A stretch of DNA of 49,235 nt from Pseudomonadota bacterium. Its GTDB lineage: Bacteria; Pseudomonadota; Alphaproteobacteria; Rhizobiales; Xanthobacteraceae. Of the stretch, positions 41,872 to 49,235 are shown in pieces (within the stretch, counting starts at the first letter, position 1; each line of letters begins with the position of its first letter). The DNA lies in NCBI GenBank assembly GCA_023449855.1, contig JAEXHR010000352.1, positions 1-49,235 of the forward strand, written 5' to 3'. The notes under the pieces were generated by a model, which saw nothing but the letters and a program-made list of their open reading frames with translations, was not told the DNA's origin and made no database searches. The translations under genes and the position numbers were made by a program.

Positions 41872-43298
41872 TGCGGCTTCTCCCCGGTGTCGAGGCCCTT
41901 GAGCGCGGCCTTCAGGTTGCTTTCCGCATCTATCAGGAAGTTCGCCGAGACGACGACCTTGTCGTCCGCCGCGAGCCCCTCTTTGATCTCCACCAGGCCC
42001 TCTCCACGACGGCCCAGCTTCACGCTGCGCGGTTCGAACCGGCCGTCGCCCTTGTCGAGAAGCACCAGTTGACGCTCGCCGCTGTCGATCACAGCGCTGC
42101 TGGACACGGTGACGACCGGAGCTTGGCTCCCCGTGGCGATATCCACGTCCGCGTACATGTCCGGACGCAACACATCCTCCGGGTTGGGCAACTCGATCCT
42201 GACGCGCGCGGTACGGGTCTCGGCTCTCAGGTTCGGATAGATCACCGTGATCTTTCCGGCGAACGGTCGGTCCGGATAGGCCCGCGGCCGAACGACGGCT
42301 TTCTGACCGACCTCCAGGAGCGCAAGATCGCGCTCCGCGACGTCCACCATCACCCAGACCACGCCCCGATCGACGATCCGGAACAGGATGTCGCCGGGAG
42401 CGGCCCGCATGCCGTTGACCGCGGTCCGCTCCACGATCTCGCCGTCCTGCGGCGCGGGCCAGTCCAGATAGACCGGCACCTCCCGGGTGCGTTCGATGTC
42501 CGCTATGAAGCCGTCCGGAGCACCGAGATTCTCGAGACGGCGGCGCGCGCCCTTCAGTGCCTGGCCGCCGATGCCCGCGTCGGTCCGGGCGCCGAGTGCC
42601 GACAGATATTCCGCGGCGGCGCTCGAAAGATTGGGCCCGTAGATTCGCATCAGGGTCTGCCCCCTGCGCACATGGGAGCCCGTCGTGACGTCACCGACGG
42701 TGTCGATGAAGCCTTCGAACCGGAGCGAGACGACCGAGACGCGTCTCTCGTCCTGCTGGACCGTTCCGGGGGCTCGGACCGTGGCGTCGAGACTGCGGAG
42801 CTCGGCCGCTTCGGTACGGACGCCCGCTTTCTGCAGCTTCCCCGCGCTCATCTTGACCGCCGTGTCGTCTTCCTGGTCGCCTTCGTAGACCGGCAGGTAG
42901 TCCATCCCCATCGAATCCTTCTTGGGGGTCGGCGAGGTGTCGGGAAGTCCCATCGGATTGCGGTAGAAGCGGATGCGGCCCCGTTGGCCGACCTTCTCCG
43001 CCGAGGCGTCCGGCGCTTCCTCGAAGCTCACGTCCTCGCTGCTCTTGACGGCCAGATACTCCTTGCCCGAGGCGGTTTTCGCCGGCGCCAGCGAATAGTT
43101 CGGCGCACCGTCCGGATCGCGGTAGTAGATGACCGGGCCGTTGGGCGCCAAACGAGCCGGCCCTGGGTCGGCCGCTGCGGGCAGCACGGACGATAGCCAG
43201 TCGGGCAACGGCTGGTTCGAGCGCCCGATGGCCAAACCAGCGGCACCGGCTATCAGCGCCGCTCCGAAGATCGAAAGCATGCTCGACGAACGCCTCAT
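41868..43298 (-). CDS. cusB: CusB-type adaptor with heavy-metal-binding N-terminal domains
   Basis: A 476-residue periplasmic adaptor. After an anchor helix it carries two metal-binding repeats: one with VIYYRDPDGAPNY and a second with RIRFYRNPMGLPDTSPTPKKDSMGMDYLPV. The second is the Met-rich form used for Cu(I)/Ag(I). Adaptor domains follow: SLRFEGFIDTVGDVTTGSHV, a lipoyl half with VYLDWPAPQDGEIV, and barrel segments. The double domain is longer than plain CzcB proteins. ATGA overlaps couple it to cusC and cusA. Confidence 0.92.
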   Translation of the reverse strand: MRRSSSMLSIFGAALIAGAAGLAIGRSNQPLPDWLSSVLPAAADPGPARLAPNGPVIYYRDPDGAPNYSLAPAKTASGKEYLAVKSSEDVSFEEAPDASAEKVGQRGRIRFYRNPMGLPDTSPTPKKDSMGMDYLPVYEGDQEDDTAVKMSAGKLQKAGVRTEAAELRSLDATVRAPGTVQQDERRVSVVSLRFEGFIDTVGDVTTGSHVRRGQTLMRIYGPNLSSAAAEYLSALGARTDAGIGGQALKGARRRLENLGAPDGFIADIERTREVPVYLDWPAPQDGEIVERTAVNGMRAAPGDILFRIVDRGVVWVMVDVAERDLALLEVGQKAVVRPRAYPDRPFAGKITVIYPNLRAETRTARVRIELPNPEDVLRPDMYADVDIATGSQAPVVTVSSSAVIDSGERQLVLLDKGDGRFEPRSVKLGRRGEGLVEIKEGLAADDKVVVSANFLIDAESNLKAALKGLDTGEKPQ

Positions 43299-44539
43299 AG
43301 CGAACCTCCCGCCAGACGCTCGAGGTCGGCGTATTTCGATTGCAGTTCGACCCTGAGCTTGAGCAGATCGAGCTGGACGGCGCGGTACCTCCGCTCGGCC
43401 TCGAAGACCGACGAGATATCGGACGAGCCGGCCTGGAAGCCGTTCCGGGCGTTGTCGACCGAGGAACGCGCAGGCGGCAGTTGGCGGGTCGCATAGATCT
43501 GGACGACCTTGCGCAACGCGTCCACGCCGAACCAGGCATCCGCGATCTGCCCGTCGATCCGGAGACGTAGCGCCTCGCTGCGGGCCTGTGCTGCGCCGAG
43601 ACGTGCCCCTGCGGCGCGCTGTTCGGCATCCTTGACGTCGTAGCGCAGCGGCAGCTTGACCCCGAGCGTGAATTCGCCGGTATCCTCGGTGCCCGGCCGC
43701 TGCACGTACTTCGCTCCGACGTTGACGTCCGGATAGTAGTTCAGATCGGTGAGCGATTTCGTCTGGGCCGCCGAACTGCTCTGGGCGCCGGCGAGCGCCA
43801 GCATAGGATTCGCCGACCGCCCGAGCGCCTGGGCCTGCACAAGGCCGACCACCTTCACGATGCGGAAGCCGGTCGGTGCCGCCAGGGGCGCCATCGACGG
43901 GCGGCCGATCAGGGCGTTGAGGCGTGCGGCTGCGGATTTCAGTTCACCCTGCCGGCGGACGAGATCCCCTTCGGCTGTGGCCGCTTCGATGTCGGCCTTG
44001 ATGACGTCCTGCCGGTCGACCGACGTCGCGCCGTACCGGGAACGGAGCAGGCCGAGGATCTCGTCGTAGCGGCGCTTGATATCGGTGGCGATTCCGATCG
44101 CCTCATACGCGGCATTGTATTCGCCGTGCGCGGCCACGACCTGGGCGACCAATTCTACGACCGTCGCGCGTCCCTGGAATTTCGCCGCGTCGGCATCCGA
44201 ACGCGCGATGTCGCGCTCCAGGCCGTATTTGCCCCATAGCTTGATCTCCTGGTCGAAGCCGATGCGGCGCTGCCCGACACCCTGCCTGCCGACGTCCCAC
44301 GCTTCCAGGAAGAGCGTCGGATCGGACATGACGCCCGCCGTTCCGATCCGGTGGGTCGCCGCATCGAAATCGAGCGCGGCTGCGGCGACCGTCGGGTTGA
44401 GACGCCGCGCGAACGCGACGACGCTCTCCACCGTTGCCCCGAGCTCGTTGCGGTCGGTAGCCGTGGCCGGAGACGACCACAGCAATGCCGTGGCCGCTCC
44501 GATGGCAGCGAAACGCCCGATGAAGATCGCGCTTTTCAC
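43295..44539 (-). CDS. cusC: CusC-type outer-membrane channel (TolC family)
   Basis: A 414-residue outer-membrane efflux channel with a signal peptide (FAAIGAATALLWSSPATA). It has two TolC repeats, the first around AARRLNPTVAAAALDFDAATHR and the second around LTDLNYYPDVNVGAKYVQR and LGVKLPLRYDVKDAEQRAAG. It overlaps the fixH-like gene and cusB by four bases on each side. With them it forms the complete outer part of the Cus-type pump. Confidence 0.9.
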   Translation of the reverse strand: MKSAIFIGRFAAIGAATALLWSSPATATDRNELGATVESVVAFARRLNPTVAAAALDFDAATHRIGTAGVMSDPTLFLEAWDVGRQGVGQRRIGFDQEIKLWGKYGLERDIARSDADAAKFQGRATVVELVAQVVAAHGEYNAAYEAIGIATDIKRRYDEILGLLRSRYGATSVDRQDVIKADIEAATAEGDLVRRQGELKSAAARLNALIGRPSMAPLAAPTGFRIVKVVGLVQAQALGRSANPMLALAGAQSSSAAQTKSLTDLNYYPDVNVGAKYVQRPGTEDTGEFTLGVKLPLRYDVKDAEQRAAGARLGAAQARSEALRLRIDGQIADAWFGVDALRKVVQIYATRQLPPARSSVDNARNGFQAGSSDISSVFEAERRYRAVQLDLLKLRVELQSKYADLERLAGGSL

Positions 44540-44940
44540 GGCGTGGCCTTGAGGACGAGCTTGCTCTCGACCGTCCCGGTCTCACCCTGGACCTTGGCGC
44601 CCAGCGACAACTGCCAGCCGCCCTCCATCGTCACGGCGGCCTTGAACTTGTAGACTCCGGGCTCCGTGCTCGGCATCGTATCGATGGTGGTCTTCATCGA
44701 CTCCATGCCGTCCGGGGCCATGTCCAGGCGCTTGGCGAAGATCACCGCGTCCGGAACAGGTTTGCCGTCCGGCTTGTGGACGAGGCGCACCGAAATGATC
44801 GCCTCGCCTTTCTTGACGGTCTTATCGACCAATTGGAATTCGTAGTCCTTGATGTCGGCGCGGGCGGTCGTGCCCGCGGCGAAAAATGCAATGGCGACCG
44901 CCGCGGCCCGGAGGCCGTGCGTGGAATGGTAGCTCTTCAT
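44536..44940 (-). CDS. FixH/YtkA-like periplasmic protein leading the cus operon
   Basis: A 134-residue exported protein. A signal peptide (LRAAAVAIAFFAAGTTARA) precedes a beta-sandwich of the YtkA/FixH type (VKKGEAIISVRLVHKPDGKPVPDAVIFAKRLDMAPDGMESM, split over two strands, and VTMEGGWQLSLGAKVQG). Met residues in the middle (DMAPDGMESM) could bind Cu(I). GAGGA precedes the ATG. As the first gene of the cusCBA operon it probably delivers or buffers copper, which is inference from location and family. Confidence 0.8.
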   Translation of the reverse strand: MKSYHSTHGLRAAAVAIAFFAAGTTARADIKDYEFQLVDKTVKKGEAIISVRLVHKPDGKPVPDAVIFAKRLDMAPDGMESMKTTIDTMPSTEPGVYKFKAAVTMEGGWQLSLGAKVQGETGTVESKLVLKATP

Positions 44941-45037
44941 GATGGAATCCTCGATGTCCCGATGTACCGCGTAGGCGGCATGCTTTCATCCGCGCGGCTT
45001 CAAGCCGACGCAGCGGCAGACGGCGTATCGACGCCGA

Positions 45038-45394
45038 TCAGATCGAGGTTCGAGGGGGATGGTCCGGAGGGACACCGGCGAGGCCGTCGGCCTGCAGGTC
45101 GTAGAGCGCGAACGACAGCCGGCGAGTCCCGACGGCGGTCTGGATGCCCCCGGCAGGCGCCGGCGTCATCTGCGCGACGGTCAGCATGCACAAGGCGAGC
45201 AACGGACAATCCTTGCAGCCGTCGGTCTTCGGTTCGTCCGGACAACACGGCATGTCCGCCGGCATGGCCGACATATCGACGATCTGCGACGCGGCCATCG
45301 GTTTCGCCGCCGCCGGGGATACCAGCGGCGCCGCGATGAGTCCGGCGATCAGGAAGACCGCCAGAATCCGTCCGATGAGATCTCGCATCATCAT
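45038..45394 (-). CDS. Small exported Cys-rich protein (DUF2946-like)
   Basis: A protein of up to 118 residues with an N-terminal export helix (RILAVFLIAGLIAAPLVSPAAA) and a metal-binding-type cysteine cluster (MPCCPDEPKTDGCKDCPLLALCML). Three consecutive ATG codons open it; AGGA sits six bases before the third (45388), which may be the real start. The plan resembles the CzcI-like protein at 36355-36720. It is located 97 bases upstream of the fixH-like gene in the same direction and probably belongs to the Cu/Ag part of the island. Confidence 0.72.
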   Translation of the reverse strand: MMMRDLIGRILAVFLIAGLIAAPLVSPAAAKPMAASQIVDMSAMPADMPCCPDEPKTDGCKDCPLLALCMLTVAQMTPAPAGGIQTAVGTRRLSFALYDLQADGLAGVPPDHPPRTSI

Positions 45395-45493
45395 TCCTAT
45401 TCATCCCACGGCCAGGAGCCTTTGGGAAGCGGCGCCGCTTCACATGTACGCCATCGAGCTACGGGCGCGCGTGGCGGGCGCTTTCCGAGGACG

Positions 45494-45970
45494 TCAGCCG
45501 ACGCTTTTCGCACCGACGAAGCGCATGAATGGACGCTGCGCACCGGCTGCGAACAGCATCACGTCGTAGGCCACCGGCGTCCCGCCCTCCATGCCCGGCG
45601 ATCCGGCAGGCATGCCGGGCACCGCCAGGCCCAACCCGGCGGGACGGGTCTCCAAAAGGCGCCGGATGGCTTCGGCCGGCACATGCCCCTCGATCACGTA
45701 TCCGGAGACTTCCGCCGTGTGGCACGATGACAGGGCGGCGGGCACGCGGAGCCGCGTCCGGATCGCCTTCAGGTCGGCGGTCTCCTCGACGGTCACGGCA
45801 AACCCGGCGCTCCGCAGGTGCTCCACCCATCCGCCGCAGCAGCCGCAGTCCGGATCCTTGTGGACCAGCACCGCCGTTGCGTCCGCGCGGGACGACGCTG
45901 GAAGCACTGCGAAGCCGGCCGCAAGCAGCGCCAGTGCGCGTCGGCGCGTCGGAATCTCGAATTCATGCAT
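45494..45970 (-). CDS. DUF411 metal-binding protein
   Basis: A 158-residue exported protein of the DUF411 family. The N-terminus has a twin-basic region and a hydrophobic stretch (TRRRALALLAAGFAVLPASSRA), possibly a Tat-type signal. The hallmark motif HKDPDCGCCGGWVEHLRSAGF follows in two parts, KDPDCGCC and GWVEHL. SSCHTAEV and GYVIEGHVPAEAIRRLL complete the family pattern. AGGAG lies seven bases before the ATG. DUF411 proteins accompany copper and silver resistance genes and are thought to bind metal in the periplasm. Confidence 0.9.
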   Translation of the reverse strand: MHEFEIPTRRRALALLAAGFAVLPASSRADATAVLVHKDPDCGCCGGWVEHLRSAGFAVTVEETADLKAIRTRLRVPAALSSCHTAEVSGYVIEGHVPAEAIRRLLETRPAGLGLAVPGMPAGSPGMEGGTPVAYDVMLFAAGAQRPFMRFVGAKSVG

Positions 45971-46044
45971 GGAAAACTCCTACGTTGTGGACTGCTTCGT
46001 CGTCGCGCCGGACAAGAGCTTCCGACGAAGACCTGCTTCGCGCA

Positions 46045-47319
46045 TCATGGCAGACTTTTCGAGATCGAGCGGATCGCCTTCAGACCCTCTCCGAAGCGGA
46101 TGATGGAATCCCGATGGCGATCGAGCTCGCCGTAGGGGAGATAGCGGACGTCGAGATCGACGACGGCGGCGAAGGCGGGCCTCGCCATCTGCGCGCGAAC
46201 CTCGGCCTCACGTGCATCCGGGGCGACGAGGAAGATTCCCTTCAGCAGATTGCCGCAGGGGCCGAGCGCCAGATCGAGCATCCGCACTATGCCCGAATAG
46301 ATGGAGGTCGTATGCTCGACCTCGAACGCGGCGTGGATGGCGCCGTCCCGCCTGTCGAGCCAGAGCACATCGATGAGCCTGACGGCGTCGATTCCCGCCG
46401 AGCCGTCGAAGGGCCGGAGATCGCCGGCGCACCCATCGGAAAGCCGACCGCCCCCGTAGGCGCGGTTGCGGTCGTTGGCGGCGATCCAGACGTCGTATCC
46501 GAGCCCGAGACCGATATCGCGCAGCAAGCCCTGCATCTCGGTGTGGGTCCGGTCGCTCTCCACGTCGCGCGCCGGTGCCTGCGCGGCCGCCGTCTCGCGC
46601 ACGGCCGCCAGATCGCGCTCCCAGACCGCGACGGCTTCGGCCTCGTCCAGCGGCGGTGCCGGGTACCGGCCCGTGCCGACGTCGAACAGAAATCCGGCGA
46701 CGGCGCCGAGATCGTTCGACAACAGATCCCTATGCCGGTCGTTGAGCCTGAGCACGCCGGCCCGCATGGCCAGGTAGTCGGGCCAGCTTCCGAGCTTCAC
46801 GCGCGAGCCCGTGACCGCGTTGTACCCCTTCACGATGGCGGTGTTGAAGGGCACGGCGATGGTGGGATGCAGGAAATAAAGCAGGTTCGCCGCCGCCGGT
46901 CCCAGTCCCTTGATGCGTCGCGCGTCGAGCGCCGTCACGGCCTCCAGCACCTGCTGCTCGTCCGAGCAGCAGCAGCAGATGTCGAGGAAGCGGCCGAAGG
47001 CCCGCTGGTTGTCGGCATCTTCGTAGATGTCGGGAATCCGCAGCTTGGGCTTCCACAGAAACGCGTGGTCGGCGCCCTTGAATATCTGGCGTTGCTCGGC
47101 GACCGACTTCACCGCCACTTCGAGCGAGGAGCCCTTGTAGACGTTGCCGAACGATCCGTCCTCGATCTGCCGGACGACCTGTTCGATGCCCCGGCGGATC
47201 GACCGGAAATTCTTGAGCCGCTCCTCCCATAAGAACCACGACCGATAGGTCGCGCCGGGATCGGCCCTCCACGTTTTGATCGAACTCCTCAGCCGTCCGG
47301 AAGCCGCGTCAGACGTCAT
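46045..47319 (-). CDS. Putative DNA-acting nuclease: helix-hairpin-helix region plus PD-(D/E)XK-like C-terminus
   Basis: A 424-residue protein not tied to metals. Residues about 120-175 contain IKGLGPAAANLLYFLHPTIAVPFNTAIVKGYN, resembling the HhH-GPD core of base-excision glycosylases (GxGPxxAN, then VPxxT). A run of four cysteines (DICCCCSDEQQ) lies just before it. The C-terminal region has IDVLWLDRRDGAIHAAFEVEHTTSIYSGIVRMLDL. There an Asp, then E-V-E, then a helix is the pattern of restriction-endonuclease-like folds, although the usual lysine is replaced by His. GGAGGG six bases upstream fixes the ATG at 47319. No methyltransferase is adjacent. I infer a stand-alone defence or repair nuclease. 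Confidence 0.6.
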   Translation of the reverse strand: MTSDAASGRLRSSIKTWRADPGATYRSWFLWEERLKNFRSIRRGIEQVVRQIEDGSFGNVYKGSSLEVAVKSVAEQRQIFKGADHAFLWKPKLRIPDIYEDADNQRAFGRFLDICCCCSDEQQVLEAVTALDARRIKGLGPAAANLLYFLHPTIAVPFNTAIVKGYNAVTGSRVKLGSWPDYLAMRAGVLRLNDRHRDLLSNDLGAVAGFLFDVGTGRYPAPPLDEAEAVAVWERDLAAVRETAAAQAPARDVESDRTHTEMQGLLRDIGLGLGYDVWIAANDRNRAYGGGRLSDGCAGDLRPFDGSAGIDAVRLIDVLWLDRRDGAIHAAFEVEHTTSIYSGIVRMLDLALGPCGNLLKGIFLVAPDAREAEVRAQMARPAFAAVVDLDVRYLPYGELDRHRDSIIRFGEGLKAIRSISKSLP

Positions 47320-47416
47320 CCCGTTGCCCTCCAAGCGCCGCCTTCGAGCGGCATCGACAGCGCGCAGGTGCATCCGAGCGTCCGTTGGACGACATGAGGC
47401 GCATGCAGGTACCCGG

Positions 47417-48031
47417 TCAATGCTGATGCCCTCCGTCCGGCTTCGCCCCACCCTTGTCCGCGGATCCCTTTTTGCCGCCGGCCGGTGCCTTGTCGCCGTC
47501 CATCTTCATGCCTCCCATCTCCTCGTCGGGAGGCGCGGCGGCGACCATCTGCTTGTAGTGGTCCTCCGAAAGCCCCGACAGCCTAGTCACGAAGGCGACG
47601 ATGCTCCAGATGGCGGCGTCGTCGTGGCCCAGACCCCACGCGGGCATGCCGCTCATCTTCAGTCCGTGCTTCACCACCCAGAAGGCCCGCGCGGGGTCCA
47701 CGCGCTTCTCCGACAGGTTCGGCGGCTGCGGATAGAGCCCGGGACGGATCTCCGAATCCTTCATGCCGGGCGCGAGATGGCAGTTCACGCACATGGCGGC
47801 GTACTGGCCGGCGCCCTTCAGGACCATTCCTCCGTCGGCGAAGTCGGGGACGGCGATGTCACGGGTCCTCACCGCGATCGAGTGATCGCGGAAGGTCTCG
47901 ATGGCGGCCCGCGTGACGTCCCAATGAGGCGTGTCCGCGCCGACATCGTAGACCCCGGAGGCGACGTAGAAGGCCGATGCCCCCAATGCGAACACGATGG
48001 CTGCGAAGCCGGCGATCCATCGCATTCTCAT
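47417..48031 (-). CDS. Membrane-anchored or exported c-type cytochrome
   Basis: A 204-residue protein. It starts with a hydrophobic export or anchor segment (WIAGFAAIVFALGASAFYVASG). A cytochrome c domain follows with the haem site CVNCH (near residue 88) and a likely axial Met in MSGMPAWG. The tail is Met-, Lys- and His-bearing (EEMGGMKMDGDKAPAGG, ending GGHQH) and may bind copper. Its ATG overlaps the stop of opgC copy 2 (ATGA). Electron-transfer partners are not encoded nearby; the cytochrome-permease fusion at 21391 is the only other c-type cytochrome in the window. Confidence 0.88.
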   Translation of the reverse strand: MRMRWIAGFAAIVFALGASAFYVASGVYDVGADTPHWDVTRAAIETFRDHSIAVRTRDIAVPDFADGGMVLKGAGQYAAMCVNCHLAPGMKDSEIRPGLYPQPPNLSEKRVDPARAFWVVKHGLKMSGMPAWGLGHDDAAIWSIVAFVTRLSGLSEDHYKQMVAAAPPDEEMGGMKMDGDKAPAGGKKGSADKGGAKPDGGHQH

Positions 48032-49197
48032 CGCGTCGCTCCCTCGGCGTGGCGTCCTGCAGACCCGGCTGACGGCCCCGATGGCGTCCGCGCGTCGAGC
48101 GTGCGCGACCATGTCCGGTAGAAAGCCACCCCGGTCATCACCGCGATCCCGGCGACGCTCACGGCCACCTGCGTGAGGAAGGCGTTCGACCACATCTCGA
48201 GGATGAAATGCCCGACGAATGACAGGAAGATGCCGACGCAGAACACCTCCAGCGACCGCTGTCCGCAGACGACGAGCGGTCGGAGCGCGGCGGACCGCAG
48301 CACCCGCCAGTCCTTGGGGACGAGCCGCACCAGGACGACCATGAGGGCGAGCAGGTGCAGGATGCGGTAGGGCGCCAGGTTCATCTTGTCGTTGGGGTCG
48401 AAGAGGCCGATCAGCGCGGAAGGAAAGAGCCCCTCGACCTCGAAGCGGATGGCGAGCGTCACGGCCATCGCGAAAAGCAGATAGGTACCGCTGATGACGA
48501 CCATCGGACCGGACATGACGAAGGCACGCACGCGCCGGCCGCCTCCCATCGCCACCCAGGCTCCGATGACGAAGAGAAGCTGCCACGCGAAGGGGTTGAA
48601 GTACCAGTCGCCCGACGGCCAGGCCGGTAGGTTCCATCCCAGCCAACGGGCCGTCAGGTAGAGGATCGCGGATGCCGCCAGCGCCGGGTCGGGGAAGCGC
48701 CTCATGACCGCCAGCAGCGGCGGGAAGCACGCCATCAGCACGATGTAGAGCGGCAGCACGTCGAGGTTCAGCGGCTTGAACTTCAGCGCCAGCCCCTGAG
48801 TCAGGGTCGCCACCGGCTGTTCGATGAGCCATTTGACGTTGAACTCGTCGAGGAGGTGGGAGTGTCCGCGCTGCGCGATGAAGCCGATCGCCGCGGCGTA
48901 GAACACGAACAGGAGGATGTGGGCGACGTAGAGCTGCCACACCCGCCGCAGCAGGAGGGCGGCGCCGGCGACGATGCCCTGCACCTCCATCCGGCGGGCG
49001 TAGACGAACGCCGCCGTGTAGCCGGAGATGAAGACGAAGATGTCCGCGGCGTCGCTGAAGCCGTAGTTGCGCGTCGTCAGCCACGCGATGGCGTTGTTCG
49101 GGATGTGGTCGAGGAATATCGCCCAGTTCGCGAGTCCGCGGAACAGGTCGAGGCGGAGGTCGCGGCCCTTCGAAGCCTTGTCGTCATCGGTGGTCAT
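48028..49197 (-). CDS. opgC: OpgC-family membrane acyltransferase-like protein, copy 2
   Basis: A 389-residue OpgC-family protein, close kin of the one at 29165-30310. Shared stretches include RDLRLDLFRGLANWAIFLDH, NYGFSDAA, LLDEFN, PLNLDVLPLYIVLMA and NPFAWQLLF. The similarity runs end to end, so the two are paralogues or came with two related cassettes. It overlaps the cytochrome c gene (ATGA). GAAGG lies upstream of the ATG at 49197. The 38 bases beyond it to the window edge hold no visible gene. Confidence 0.87.
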   Translation of the reverse strand: MTTDDDKASKGRDLRLDLFRGLANWAIFLDHIPNNAIAWLTTRNYGFSDAADIFVFISGYTAAFVYARRMEVQGIVAGAALLLRRVWQLYVAHILLFVFYAAAIGFIAQRGHSHLLDEFNVKWLIEQPVATLTQGLALKFKPLNLDVLPLYIVLMACFPPLLAVMRRFPDPALAASAILYLTARWLGWNLPAWPSGDWYFNPFAWQLLFVIGAWVAMGGGRRVRAFVMSGPMVVISGTYLLFAMAVTLAIRFEVEGLFPSALIGLFDPNDKMNLAPYRILHLLALMVVLVRLVPKDWRVLRSAALRPLVVCGQRSLEVFCVGIFLSFVGHFILEMWSNAFLTQVAVSVAGIAVMTGVAFYRTWSRTLDARTPSGPSAGSAGRHAEGATR

Positions 49198-49235
49198 GCA
49201 TTGCCTTCGTCGTGTCCGACCGTCCGGCGCGGCTG

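Noticed and set aside
1..49235. CRISPR arrays, insertion sequences, integrase or transposase genes, rRNA and complete tRNA genes
   Set aside because: I looked for repeat-spacer patterns, transposase motifs, tyrosine or serine recombinase motifs and full cloverleaf sequences and saw none inside the window.

Overview
The window looks like chromosome plus an integrated accessory island from a GC-rich alphaproteobacterium. The most likely family is Nitrobacteraceae (Bradyrhizobium, Rhodopseudomonas, Afipia or Tardiphaga type). That placement rests on protein style, codon use and the kinds of genes present, and no marker gene settles it.

Layout. (1) 1-8762 is ordinary-looking chromosome. It holds the start of a MocR-type regulator on the minus strand and a divergent seven-gene operon: metal-dependent amidohydrolase, CobW-type GTPase, and a complete peptide/opine-type ABC transporter. 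(2) 8763-9270 has no gene but carries a 20-base segment (9081-9100) resembling the 3' end of a bacterial tRNA-Ser on the minus strand. I read it as a candidate attachment site, with the island to its right. (3) 9271-17072 is a two-armed defence-like locus. The minus-strand arm encodes a ComEC-like metallo-beta-lactamase-fold protein, a single-chain E2-E1-JAB ubiquitin-type enzyme, a four-helix membrane protein and a DUF2235 serine hydrolase with its own membrane helices. The plus-strand arm encodes a sigma-factor-like protein, a 134-aa unknown and an ImmA/IrrE zinc protease. (4) 17331-18056 is a lone, lower-GC phosphoribosyltransferase gene. (5) 18735-23439 resembles lead-resistance (pbr) loci: a MerR regulator with a classic 19-bp-spacer promoter, an HMA-CDF fusion, lspA, ccdA, and a cytochrome c-FTR1 permease. 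(6) 23795-36720 is a long minus-strand run of tightly packed genes: a CzcI-like peptide, czcC, czcB, czcA, a periplasmic protein, opgC, three small or unusual genes, czcD, an orphan flgF-like gene and a Zn/Cd/Pb P-type ATPase. (7) 36884-45970 holds a small secreted protein, an ECF sigma/NrsF pair, a Cu/Ag-type cusCBA set with a FixH/YtkA-like leader gene, a Cys-rich peptide and a DUF411 protein. (8) 46045-49197 holds a putative helix-hairpin-helix plus PD-(D/E)XK nuclease, a cytochrome c and a second opgC.

How the parts work together. The right-hand 30 kb is a heavy-metal efflux island. P-type ATPase and CDF pumps move Zn/Cd/Pb from cytoplasm to periplasm, and two RND tripartite systems (Czc-type and Cus-type) export metal across the envelope. 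Small Cys/His/Met-bearing periplasmic proteins may buffer metal. The left end of the island (9.3-17.1 kb) is best explained as a conflict system built on ubiquitin-like chemistry. It has no recognisable ubiquitin-like protein and no CD-NTase, and its likely effector is a membrane lipase-type hydrolase. This is the most interesting part of the window. No integrase, transposase, CRISPR array, rRNA or complete tRNA is visible.
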